A model generated the notes under the pieces. That model saw only the letters and a program-made list of their open reading frames with translations. It searched no databases and was not told where the DNA came from. Positions 44,601 to 56,700 of a DNA stretch of 64,000 bases are shown in pieces. Location: positions 1,618,501 through 1,682,500 of the forward strand of contig OZ025781.1 in the NCBI GenBank assembly GCA_964019425.1, given 5' to 3'. Made by a program: the position numbers and the translations under genes. Numbering within the stretch: position 1 is the first letter of the stretch; each line of letters opens with the position of its first letter. Source of the DNA: Flectonema sp. DT1601 (taxonomy: Eukaryota > Euglenozoa > Diplonemea > Diplonemida > Diplonemidae).

Positions 44601-47600
44601 GCAGGGTCTACTCCGTCACTAGATGTTGTTTTTACGGAAGTGACTCCGATGTTGTCAGTCATTTCTAGTGATTATAATATATTTTTAATGTATTCAGCAA
44701 CTCCTTGTCATCAGGGAGTTCCTTTTAAGAATTCCCCCATCATTAAACTCCCAAAACCATCTGCTGGCGGAATATCACTCGTAGGCAATCAAGTAGGAAC
44801 GGCTTCACTTAAATTTAGTAGTTCTCAAACACTTGCGATGAGAGGTGTGTGATTGTTTTATTGAATTTCGTGATGTGAAAGAGATCAACTTAATAAAATA
44901 AAAAAAAACAGGTACTTGGTTTATATGTCTGGCAATAGGAAATGGAACCAGCACTTCGAAGCAGATTCACAGCGGAATGTTCCACACGACGTTGCAAACT
45001 ATAATATCAACGACAGGAATCCAAGCAGGTGGTATACAAGCTCCGTATTCCCCTTTCAAAGGGGCGGCTAAAATGGAAAGTGAGCTACCGAGTATTCAAT
45101 TACTGACTGTCCATCAATACACAAATCCGAATGCATATTTCGAGTTATTAGATGCAAACAACTCCTGGGGAAATACTCTTCCAACAAACACATGGAGTGC
45201 TTTATCACTTGTTTGGATTCGTGAAAATGATCATTGCACATCAACGTTACCATCCGCAAGCAGTTTTTTAACAAAAGTAGTAGACAGCCATTCTCACAGC
45301 CATTACGTGTCTAATACTTCGGATTACCTTTTTGGTATTGTTGGTGAGATGTTTAAGATCTGTGCTGTTGTTGATCGTCAGCCTTGGTATTCACAAAATA
45401 AGTCAGTTAGTCTTGCTTCAGTAATTGATGTTGGGTTTCGTGTTATAGTTGTAGCAGTTGATTCTTTATCTAATAATGTTGTTGATGCTGCTAACCCAGT
45501 TAGGTTAGGTGTTACTTTAAGAGGAAAGCCTCAATTTGATGTTGAATTCTCACCAGAGTCAGCCTTTAGGTCGTCAAACTTTGATAGCATTTTTCGGAAC
45601 AGTCAAGTCGGGTTTTCATTTGTTGAGTACTCAGCCTCAGTAACACCAACGGTTGATATTTGTTCAAGTGGATTAAGTACTCAAGGGATTACTGTTAATG
45701 GAACATTACTTAGTGTCACATTCACCTCTTCTGATGTTGGTAGAGCTAGATACGCTGTTTGTGTATCTGTTGGTCTTTATCGTAATCCTTTTCTTACTGT
45801 TACGCCACCACCCGCTTGGGTTCTTCTACCAACTTCTGTTTATGTTTTCCCATTCAAATACGTAAACGGTCAATCAGCCGCAGCTCCAATCACGTTATTT
45901 CACGGATTGCCTGGGTACCTCATATTGTGTCCTCCTGACATTAGCTGTAGCCTTTTAGAGAAGGAATTTGAAGCGAAACTAACCCTCTCTGGAATGTGTA
46001 ATTTACAAAACAACGCTCTGTACAGTGGGACTCAGAGAACTTCTGTTGAGAGAGGAACTTTTATAAATATTGGAGTAGTGAATTCGACAATAGGATCAGG
46101 CAACCTAGACCTCTGTATACGGGAACGTGGTACTACAAGCGCCTTTGCTGTTGCTGTCATAACTGTGAGTGTGTTACAAATTACTGTCTCTGGAATCACT
46201 TTAAATGATCCAACGAAGACGTTATCAGTTACGAATGGAACAGCAGGACCAACTACAATTGATTTATTTGTCAGATCATCAGGACAAGCTTTATCCCCAA
46301 TTTGGTTTTCAATTTCACTAAAGGGAAGTTGTGCAGAAGACATAGGAAGTCACGCTGATGGTATTTCCACTAAACCTGTTGCAGTGAACACATGTTCAGG
46401 AGCGTTGGTTATTAGGAAGGCTGAATACGCAGTTGCAAAAACGTTTGAATCGCTGGTAGTTTGCTTGGCGACTGGTTTGGTTGATAACGTTGAACCAGAA
46501 AAACATTATTTTCAAGAAACTCTGTTGGCATACGCAGTTCGTAACCCAAATAGTTTAGCACTCAGAACTCAACCAAAAAATAGTTACTTTGAACTTAAAA
46601 GATTATCAATAGATCCAGTCATTGAAGTTCTTGATGAAGAGTTTCAACCAATGACTGCAATCTCACAAACACTTACTATTCACTTAAAGTATGAAAGCTG
46701 TGATATGACTATGGTTGATCAGTGTCTTCAAGAATGTGAATTACAAGACAAACACGGTTCCTTCAGTAATGGAATACTATTGGATCAAGGTAACTTAACA
46801 TGTGTTGAATTCTGTGAGGCTGATAGTCTTGATATCTGTTCAGAAGATTCTTGGATTTCAGATGATCAAAACAACCCTCCTCAGACTGGATCAGCAGTAT
46901 ACCCAGATCAATTCGTAGCTAATAATGCGAGTATTACATTCTCTAAAGTACCACTTAATGGAAGACACAGAGTATGGTATCGATTAAGGTTTTGGACTGA
47001 TATTCAAACAACTGGGCTAGCTGACCTGATATCAGATCCTTTTAGAGTAGGTCCTTGTTATGATTGGACTCAAGGAAATTGGACTTCTGACAGAGCTCGA
47101 TTCAACGGTACACGCACTGGAGCTGCATACTACTGGCCAAGTGCTAAGTATGCCCAACCTAACGACACAATATGCGTCTTATGTCCTGAAGGAGCTCTCT
47201 GTGATGGAACAACAGAAGTTCGAACTGAAGAAAACTACTGGAGAGCTAATCATAAAAGCTATTCATTTTATTCTTGTTTGTTACCAATTGGAACAGAAGC
47301 ATGTACAGAGAATACAACTACTGGTAGTTGTGTTTCTGGTTACAAAACTCACATGTTTGATAACACTCTTGACAATGACACAATTACAGGACATGATTCT
47401 CTAGCTGACGATAATCCACTTTGTTCATTATGCGCTTCGGGTTATGGAAAACAAGGAAATGGTCAAAAGAAGTGCCAACCATGTCCTGCTGATTGGGTTT
47501 CTTGGCTTGTGGCTATAATTGGAGTAGTGGTGATCCTAATCGCATTGCTATTTATGGTTTTGAGCACCATGAAATCATCAAGAGAGAATACCAAAGATGA

Positions 47601-50600
47601 ATTCACCATCATGGTTAAGATGCTTTTAACCCATTTATCAATCGCTTCACTGACAGGTTCATTCGGAAATCGATTAGGTCTCCTCCTCAAAGAAATCCTT
47701 CAAATAGAAAAACAAGCCTCAGGACAAGTCGCAACAGAAATGGCATCTCTCGATTGTGTTCTTTCTGTTAATTATTATGATAAATTCATCGTACTGATGC
47801 TGCTTCCGTCGTTCTTCGGACTTTTAATTGCGTTCCTATTCGGTCCAATTATGGCTCTTTTAAAAATGTATTTTAGTAAAAAGAAAAAGGGAAGAGAAAA
47901 GCTAAGGCAACTAGCTTGGTTTGGGACAAGACCAGTTAAGGAAATAGAAGATGTTAAGATTGTAGATGAAGAGAGAGAAAGACGAAGAACAGCAAAAGTT
48001 CATCCAGTGATGAATAAAGATAACAACGACGACCCTAATGAAATGGAATTAGAGTCAATTGATACAGAGGAGATTGGAAATATCGAAGTTTCTGAAAAAA
48101 GCGTCGTCGAAAGAGAACAAAAAAATCAGCAATTGGAAGAAATAAAAAAACGACTAAAAATTGTATTCGACCGTCTAGACAGAAACAACAATGGAACCCT
48201 TTCTAGAATTGAAATAAAAAAAGGATTCTCAACTGACAACGACCTTACACAACTCCTAAAGGAAAGATATGGAGGAGAAGAAAACGCCTGGCAAGACTTC
48301 TGGGAATCTCTTGATGATGATAACAATAAAGAAGTTACTTGGGAAGAATTCGCTGAAGAATTAGTGCAGTATGGACAAACTAAAATTGAAGTTAAAATGG
48401 ATGCTCTACAAGATCGAAAAGTAGTTGATGAAGATGAGTTGTCACAGATTGATAAACACGAAGACGAACTCGGTCACAAACTTGGATTCAAGACTTCAGA
48501 AATGAAACGCGCATATGTCGCAGCGATGGTCATCTTTATGGTTCTAATTTATCCAAACCTACTTGAGACTGCTGCTCACTTCCTTCAATGTGATGAATAC
48601 GATTGGGGTAAACAGAATTCAATGGATTCATCTATCACAGCAATCAAACACACCAGAAGGATATTTAGACACGATATGACACTAGACTGTGATGATACTA
48701 TTTTTAAAAGATATCAATTAGCAGCAATCATCTGTCTCCTACTCTACGGTATTGGAATCCCTGCTGGTGTGATGTCAATCGCTCGTCTCGTTAGAGGTGA
48801 TCAAGAAATCGGTACAAATGAATCAAAAGAAATCAGAGACAATAGAAAAGAACGACTTAAAAATTCTCGAATCATGTTCGGGTTCTTAATGGCTGGTTAC
48901 GCAAAAAATAGGTGGTACTGGGAAGCTGTTGTTATGCTTCGAAAATGTATAATGGTGGTAATAAGCGTCTACGTTAGAGGAACGTTTTCTACCTACGTTG
49001 GTATGTTGTCATTCTTCTAAGTTAATACTTTCAGCACTCAATAATAATAATAATAATAATAAAACAGGAATGTGGACCATGTCGATATTCTATTTACTTC
49101 AAAATAGATGTCAACCGTACAACCATCGCAACTTAAACAAATTGGAATCCATATCAATCCTAGTCATTATTGGTACACTGAACCTTTCACTGCTTTATAA
49201 CCCAGAGACGGGAAACTTCGACAACAACAGCACAGATAGTTTTGAGCGTTTTGGTTTTTGGATGCTGACTGTCGTTCTCTGTGTTGCTAATGTCGCACTT
49301 GTTTGTTATTTTTTGTATTGGATTCTGTGGTACTTTCTAGACTTCATTGCTCAAATTATGAAAGACAAGATCGAATTAATAAACAAAGCTGGTACCTCGT
49401 TCCCGACAATACTCCGAATTTGGTTAGTAAAACGATGCCGTGGAGAGATATGTTACATCAGAAGCGAACAGACAGGTAGACGACAGGTGGTCGATGATGC
49501 ATTTTCGTTAATGCTTTTGGATGAACAAAGATTCTTGGGAGACTTGAGAACAGGTCTTTCAAATGTAGTCTTCCTTCGCAGGTATGAAATAAATGAAAGC
49601 TGCGAAATACAAGTCTCTGAATCAATTGAAGTTCCGTCTTCACCTTTACACGCTTTAAGATCTTCTATTGCACCACAACAACAACAACAACTCGTTGAAC
49701 AAGATGAAATAACAATTGGTGTGTAGTATTTTATTTTTTTGATATATTGACAGGCTAGGGACTCTGGCCAGCGCCCCACCAAAGTCAATGGTGAGGATCT
49801 GAAGGTATTTCCCAAGAGGGAATTCCTAATAAAAGTTGAAAGTCATTATCGTTTTTACTTCTTCAAAATAACTAAATTCAGGATGTCGAGTAAAACGATC
49901 ACCTGAATGGACTCAAGACGATGATGTGACTGTCGGAGTAGTCGACGAGTATTTAGATTTCGAGACTCCAAGTAAAATGTTAATAGAATCAGATATAATG
50001 GGTGACTCCGGTATTCTCTTCTCACTTGAAGTTGAAGAATACAATGGAATGCCTCAATGGATCGAAGAATCTGGAAAAGATGAGGACGAATCCCTCATCC
50101 TCTACGTTCATGGATCTGGTCATTGGGTAATAAGTAAAGGTTATGAAGATTCGCTTGACTCTCCCGACATTTTAATAAAAAGTGCTGAATTCCATGATGA
50201 CATAATGCCACAATGCACGTACAGATGGAGTAGTAAGACTACAATACACTCACCTCCTGGAGGGAAGCTTGGTACCGTAATAGCGATCGATTACATTGAA
50301 GGAACTTGTCGTGTTCATTGGGACACTACAGCAGACAAGATGCCGTTAACACCAAATTACACTTACAATCACCCGATGGCTCATCTTGAGGCTGCTGTTG
50401 TTGAAGATGGAGAGTGGCAATTCGTAACAAGTTCTGACTCTCTTCAGTTTTCATTAATTAAAGTTCTCGCTCTCATACGTTGGAAGAGTAGTCAAAACCC
50501 AACAAAATCAACAGCACATGGTTCAGATGAGCGTATCATGTGTTCAGTCAAGTACGTATCGAGAAGTACTAAAAGTGATGATCCTTACACAGTTGGGAAA

Positions 50601-52903
50601 GTTATCTATTCTGAAAGTTGTTCTCTCGCATGGCCACAAGATGAACGAGTAGAAGGAGACCAGGATGGCCCTCTTAGAACTTGTTTTGGAATCCCACCAG
50701 ATACCGTACCCGATTGCTCTTGGAACGAGGAAACAAAAATGATTCACGGTATGAATGCCCAATATGAAGCCTCCACTACGTTGCTCTCAAAAACTGGTCC
50801 TCAAAAGTCGATTGAATTCTCTTATTGGCTCCCTGCCCAACCCAGTAAACCTGTCACCATTGAACCTTTGATATACTCAGTTAGGAATGTGAGGAGAATT
50901 GGAAATATGAAAATTGATAAAACAGCTCAGTGTAAGGAACCAGGATTTCAAGCTTGTGTAAAGTGGGATATAAAGTCTGGTGGATCAGGGCTGATGGAAC
51001 CACCAGCAGCACCTAAAATGGTGAAGAGAGTGTTTAAATCACAACGACAACACGCTGACGTATTAGAAGAGAATGAAGCCCTTGATGATATACTTGTTGA
51101 AGATGAAAGGATAGGTGAAGATGAACTACCTGAAGACAAGGAAGACGGATGTAATCACATTCCTATCATCGAATCCCTCGAAGAACAACTCCGAGACGTA
51201 TCCTCTGCACTCGATGCTAAAACCATTCAATGTGAAGACTTGGATCAGCAGCTACTCAACGTTGAGGAAGAACTTCTCGATGCACAGGAAGTCTCACAAG
51301 AATCTTCACAAATAAAAGATAAAATAACAGACATGCATCAAGCCTTAGTATCAGAGTGTACCTCTCTTACAAAGAGAATAAAGAAAGAAACTGACGACAC
51401 TTGTAGAAAGGAACGAGCATACAAATCACACGTTAGAGAATTGGAAGAACAACTTCAAATTGCTTGGGAGAGTTCACAACTTAATGAAGAAGCAATGTCA
51501 GAGGCACAAGTTGAAGTTGTACATCTTCAGCATGTTATTGAAGACTTACAAAAACAGTTGAATGATATTGTTGAGAAGTACTCCTCTCTTAGTAGTCAAA
51601 AGTCTGATTTAGAACAACAAAACTTCGCACTCACTGAACGCGTCTCTGACGCTGTTAAAGAACATCAAGAATCTCTCGATCAAAATCAACAACAAATGCT
51701 ATCAAATCGATTTGGTTCAATTCTTAACAAAAATACTCTCGATCGTCAGCGACAAGCTGCTGCTGAAGAACAGCGTGAAGTCCAAGATCTCCTTAAGAAG
51801 ATGAATGAGGTTTGTTTAATTAATTATTCATTATTCTTAATAATTATTCATATAAACGAGAAGGTATCCCACTAACACCTAACCACCAACAGGAAAAGCA
51901 ACGTCACCAAGTAGAGATACAAGAAATGAAACGACAAAACCTCGTTGAGAAGATGAAACAGGCTGAAGAAGCAGCTAAGGTATGTAAACCTATCTCTCCT
52001 CTCTTTCAACAATCGTGATTTCAGAAAATATATAAAACAAATCAGGCAAAACGAAGGCAAGCTGCAGAAGCAGAAGAACAACGCAAAGCCAGACTTCTAA
52101 AAGAACTATTTCAGAAAGTAAAAGTAAAGAAGGGAGCAAATAAAGACAGAGAGCTTAAGATGAAGGGCTGGGCATCGAGAGCAAAAACACAGGCCGCTAA
52201 GAAAGCCGTGGAAGCCGCGAAGTTGGAAGCACAGCGACTTCGATCAGAGGTGGAAGCAACTCGAGAAGAAGCGGAGAAGGCGAATGCACTCGCAGGAAAT
52301 CTTAAAAATGAAGTCGAATCCGCATCAGCTGCAGCCCAAGCTTCTCGAGAACGTGCTGAGCAACTCCAACATGAAAGTAACGAGAGTAAGATGCAGAGCC
52401 AGGCAGCTAAATTACAGGTTCGACTCGCAATCGAAAGGTGTGAAGCAGACGCCCGACTTGCGAAAGAAGCGCAAGAAAGACTTCGACAACAAGAAGATCT
52501 CGCTAAGCGACAACAAGAAGAACAAGAAGCGAGGGAACGAGAACTTCAACACGCGGCTGAAGAAGCATTACTCGAAGAACAACGAAGGTTAGAAGTCATT
52601 GAACCTGAAGAGGAAGAGGAAGAAGAAGAAGAAGAATCAGATGAATCTGGCGATACTTCTGAAGTAGGTGTCGGAGGAACTTCATCTCTTGCACAAGCTC
52701 TCGCTCAACAACGTCGAGAACTGGAAGCACTTTTAGGAACTAATGACATCGGTAGAGATGCTGTAATGAGGAAACAAAAGAAACCTAAAAAGACTAAAGT
52801 TCAGCTACTAAGAGAACGACAACATCGAATGGATACAATTCTCGACGAATCAACTAAAGCTCACATTGAACGACATCGATACAGAAAGATTCCTAAAAGA
52901 TAA
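41616..52903 (+). CDS. Giant cell-surface receptor: large ectodomain, Cys-rich motif, multipass membrane region with EF-hands, coiled-coil tail
   Basis: Proposed exons: 41616-44844, 44912-49000, 49068-49718, 49882-51809, 51893-51979 and 52046-52903. Introns are 67, 67, 163, 83 and 66 bases and all phases agree. The product has 3,613 residues. A signal peptide (GVLLLLFTQCGIG) leads a ~1,900-residue beta-rich ectodomain with recurrent ..YxICV/YxLCV.. strands. Residues ~1,830-1,930 are Cys-rich (CVLCPEGALCDG; NPLCSLCASGYGK; KKCQPCPADW), like the modules next to the membrane in protist receptors. The first membrane helix (~1,939-1,960) is VSWLVAIIGVVVILIALLF. Further helices include IIGIPA-type ICLLLYGIGIPAGV and the NRWYWEAVVMLRK block. 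A cytosolic insert carries two EF-hands, DRNNNGTLSRIE (~2,165) and DDDNNKEVTWEE (~2,213). After the last helices come DEITIG and DDVTVGV motifs, a Trp-rich domain and ~530 residues of coiled coil. Ligand unknown. If exon 3 is not spliced to exon 4, two genes would result, but the second would lack a start. Confidence 0.8.
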
Positions 52904-53392
52904 CTCAAATGAAGTTATCAGACCTTCAATTCATCCTCCGCAGACAATATTAGAAATCAGATCCTTCCGGTCTGATGTTTTTATTTTTCGCTCTTTTTTT
53001 TTTCTTCGTCTGATTCTTATCTTTTACTTCAGCCTCGTTTGCAATCACGAATTTATACAAAGCAGATACTCATTATGACTCTTTTTTTGATTACTATTTT
53101 TATTTTTTAATTTATTTACACAAATATTGAACATTGTCATTAACATGACGAACTAAAACATATTTACACATATTCTTACACCGGGAGGAGGGATGTTTTC
53201 TGTATGAAGGAACTATCTGTTCCTCACCCATTACACCCTTTAAGGGAAGGTAATAAAGTCATTGAAGAAAACCTTCACAGATGGAACTTCAATTTGACGG
53301 TTTGGTATCGAGATAATTATATTGGTCTCGCAATTTTTTTTTTTTTTTTTTTGAAATACGAAACTATTAGTTACTTAAGTTATTAAGAGAAA

Positions 53393-53478
53393 ACAAATGT
53401 TTTATCTATTTTTTTTTTTTTTTTTTTTTTCCCTGTGTGCCAGTAATACTGTCTGCGATCAACAAAATACATAAGGCT
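53393..53478 (+). repeat. Dispersed repeat C, copy 1 (long T tract)
   Basis: ATGTTTTATCTATTTT with an expanded T run, then CCCTGTGTGCCAGTAATACT and GTCTGCGATCAACAAAATAC with ATAAGGCT. The same order occurs at 63345-63405 with only a three-T tract at the equivalent place. Confidence 0.75.
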
Positions 53479-53489
53479 AAATTGTTTTT

Positions 53490-53500
53490 GTTGTTATTGC

Positions 53501-53534
<34 letters not shown>
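53490..53534 (+). repeat. GTT microsatellite
   Basis: About 14 GTT units with one ATT and one GCT interruption, immediately downstream of repeat C copy 1. Confidence 0.9.
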
Positions 53535-53703
53535 AACCTTTTTATTATCAAAAGATGATCTTAACAAAGAATTTATTATTTGAATTGGTCTTTTATTCTT
53601 TCACTTACATTACTCTTAACACAGACAGTTCCTTATGTTCGATTCTACGTTTTATATTATCATAACAATTCATAACATTTTCACACAGTCAGTATCATAA
53701 AGA

Positions 53704-56700
53704 ATGTTTTTTTCAATAATTTTACTGATCTTGTTCCCATTTGTTGTCGGGATTACGAGCCCTGCTCAAAAAAAAGCTTTAGAAGATATTTATAATAATG
53801 CTTGGCCTATGAAGACTGATGCTTGCTGTAAAGCGGGAAAGAATAATTGCAGACCTTGTTCGTGGGGGAATTCAAATAACTGGATGAACGGTGACCCATG
53901 TGATAATAACTGGCACGGTATATCCTGTACAGGGTGTCCAGGAGCATGTAGAGTTATTCGTGTGTAGTTTTTTTTTTTTTTTTTTTTTTGATTATCAAAT
54001 ATTTTCCATAAAAATAAAAAAAACAGGAATTGACTTAACTAACAATCGACTTTATGGTAAGTTTCCAAATAACATATTAAAAGATTTACCGTTTCTACAG
54101 ATTTTACGACTACAACAGAATTCTCTAACCGGAACATTTCCTAATGAGCTAGCAGATGTACCTGAGCTTAAAGAACTAACATTAGGAGGTTCACACTCTG
54201 GTGCAATGCCTGAATGGACTGCTCATCCTGAAACCTACACTTTAATGCATTTTCATGGATCGTTTTCACAAAGTCAGTGGCAAGACATGTCGCAGCTAAC
54301 TGCTTTGGAAGAATTTCGGATTTGGAACACGCAAGTATCCGGAACTATACCTTCCTTTGATACTTTAACTAGCATGAGAAATTTGCATATTGATGACAAC
54401 GACAGGCTTGTTGGAACTATTCCTGACTTTTCGAGGGGTCCTACTGGTCAGTTTACCCTAATAGATGAGTTAGTTATTAGTAATAATGCGAAGGTTTCGG
54501 GTACCATTCCAGATTTCACTGATATGATTCATGCTGTTACTGTAAGAATAGATGAAATGCCTGGTGTCAAAGGAACAATACCAGCAGTAAACACTATGAC
54601 TGAGCTCGTTAACTTTGATCTTTCAGACAACAGAATACATGGAACTCTTCCTCCATTCAGTCCCTTAACAGAAAGTACTTTACAGAATGTAAATCTTGAA
54701 AATAATGTATTAAATGCTCTTGATAGTCTACTGGCACCGACTCCATCAAATTACTTGGCACTGCGAACACTTACTTTTGATCGTAATAAAATAACTGGTA
54801 CAGTACCTTGTCATAGAATTGCATGGCCACAGCTGGTTACCTTCAGAGGATTTAACAACAGGCTAACAGGAACCCTTCCATGTTTGGATAACTTAATGAA
54901 TTTGGCAGAGTACAGTATGAGTGAGAATGACTTTACTGGAAACTTACCAAATACAAATATCGGTGCTGGGTGTAAAATTTTCAAAATTGACAACAACAGG
55001 CTATCAGGTCCAATCCCTCAAGGATTTATAAACGGGTTTCACTTAGCTACGAGTATCTGGTTAGGGGCGAATGGTTTCACGGGTGTGATTCCAGAGCTTG
55101 CTCACATTTCAACGTTGGAAAATTTTCATGTTCATAGAAATTTTGGGTATAAAGAAATCAAACCAGTCTCAATAAAAGGTTACGGGTCTATTGACGTTAA
55201 CGTCGTAGCCGCTCTTGATGGTGACAGCAACACTGATTGGAATTGTTCTGCTGGAACTGGTGACAGCTGTCAAATACTAGTCGACTTTGGTAGACCCGTT
55301 TGTATTGAAAACATTAGAATACAAGAATCTAAACTCACAAGAGGAACCTTTGACTTAGAAAGAACTGAAAAAAGTTCAGAAGGATGTCCATTAAACATTA
55401 GAATATTCCAATCTGGTGTTAGTAATACGATGTCTTCTCTAACTGAACCAGTTGTTAGAAAAGAATGGACTAACTCAAACTTGGCTTCTCGAAGTGCAGG
55501 TAATGGAATTAACTATTGGTTTAACTGGCAGACGTGTTCTCCTGGGAGTTGGAGAAACATTGGAAGGGAAGGTACGATCACTAATGAAGATGGTAGCTGT
55601 TGGCACGAATCATCTCATGGTGAAGGTGGTTCATGGGATCCATATTGCAGAGACCAGACAAGGTATTGGAGAATAAATATCAGGAATTGTGCATCATTTC
55701 CTTGTAGAGTTGCTGAACTTAAATTCTTTGAAGGTGATCGGATGACGGGGACCATTCCGGTTCTTCCAAAATCTCTAAACACACTCTGGGCTTACGGCAA
55801 CCAACTGACTGGAACGATACCTCTCGTTGGACCTGCTTGGTCAGGAGAAATAAAAGTTCAGGACAACTGGTTGGATTCATTCACTCCTTTCTGTCCTGCT
55901 CTCACAAACACCCACAAAGTGTGGATGGATCACAACAGGCTCACGGGTACTATTCCTCCGATGAATTGTTTATCGACAGCTGAATCAATAAGACTGGGAC
56001 ACAACTCATTGACTGGTTTGTTTTATTTTATTTACTTAACACATTATACTACGACAACAAACAGTACAGCAACTAACTTTCAAAACAGGAACTATTCCGA
56101 GGTGTTCATGTGGTAAGCTGACTGAGTTGTTGTTGGATGGGAACGCTTGCTGTTTGGATCCTTTTCCGACTACTTCGGGTCACAATTCTTGGAGAGATGA
56201 TTTCTTAACGAGAGAACCAAAAATTACAACATACACAAACTGTCCGAGATTCCCTGGATTTGGTGGTTCTTGTCAACATGGTGGGTTAGAAGGACACCTA
56301 CCTGATTGGAGAACAATGCCAAACCTTATACGATTTGGAATTGATAACAACATCATTACAGGTCCATTGAATGCGAGTATCGATGCAGCAAAAGACTTAC
56401 GTTGGTTTCGAGCGAGAAACAACAGAATTTCAGGCACTCTTCCTTACGAGCAGATAATCGCAGCTGCCAACGCCAGCAACAACTGCCAAACTGTTTCGTG
56501 GTATCTCACAAATAATACACTTTGGGGTCCTGTTCCTGATCTACCAATGACACTAACAACTTGTACCAACTTTGTTGGTTGTAACTCTGGTCATCTGGAC
56601 GGAAGGAAGTTTTTCGATTTCATGATTGACTACAACTACTTATGGGGACCACTACCTACTAGATTCGAGAGAGTGAGAGATGATATTGTTGTTACTCACA

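Larger units (their letters stand above)
52904..53688. other. Intergenic region with repeat C and a GTT microsatellite
   Basis: Holds repeat C copy 1 (53393-53478) and a GTT array at 53490-53534. No gene seen. Ends ACATTTTCACACAG at 53688, 15 bases before the next start. Confidence 0.5.

Noticed and set aside
49926-51875. A separate gene starting with GTG at 49926
   Set aside because: The frame is open back to an acceptor at 49881 in the phase needed by the receptor's exon 3, and there is no upstream ATG.
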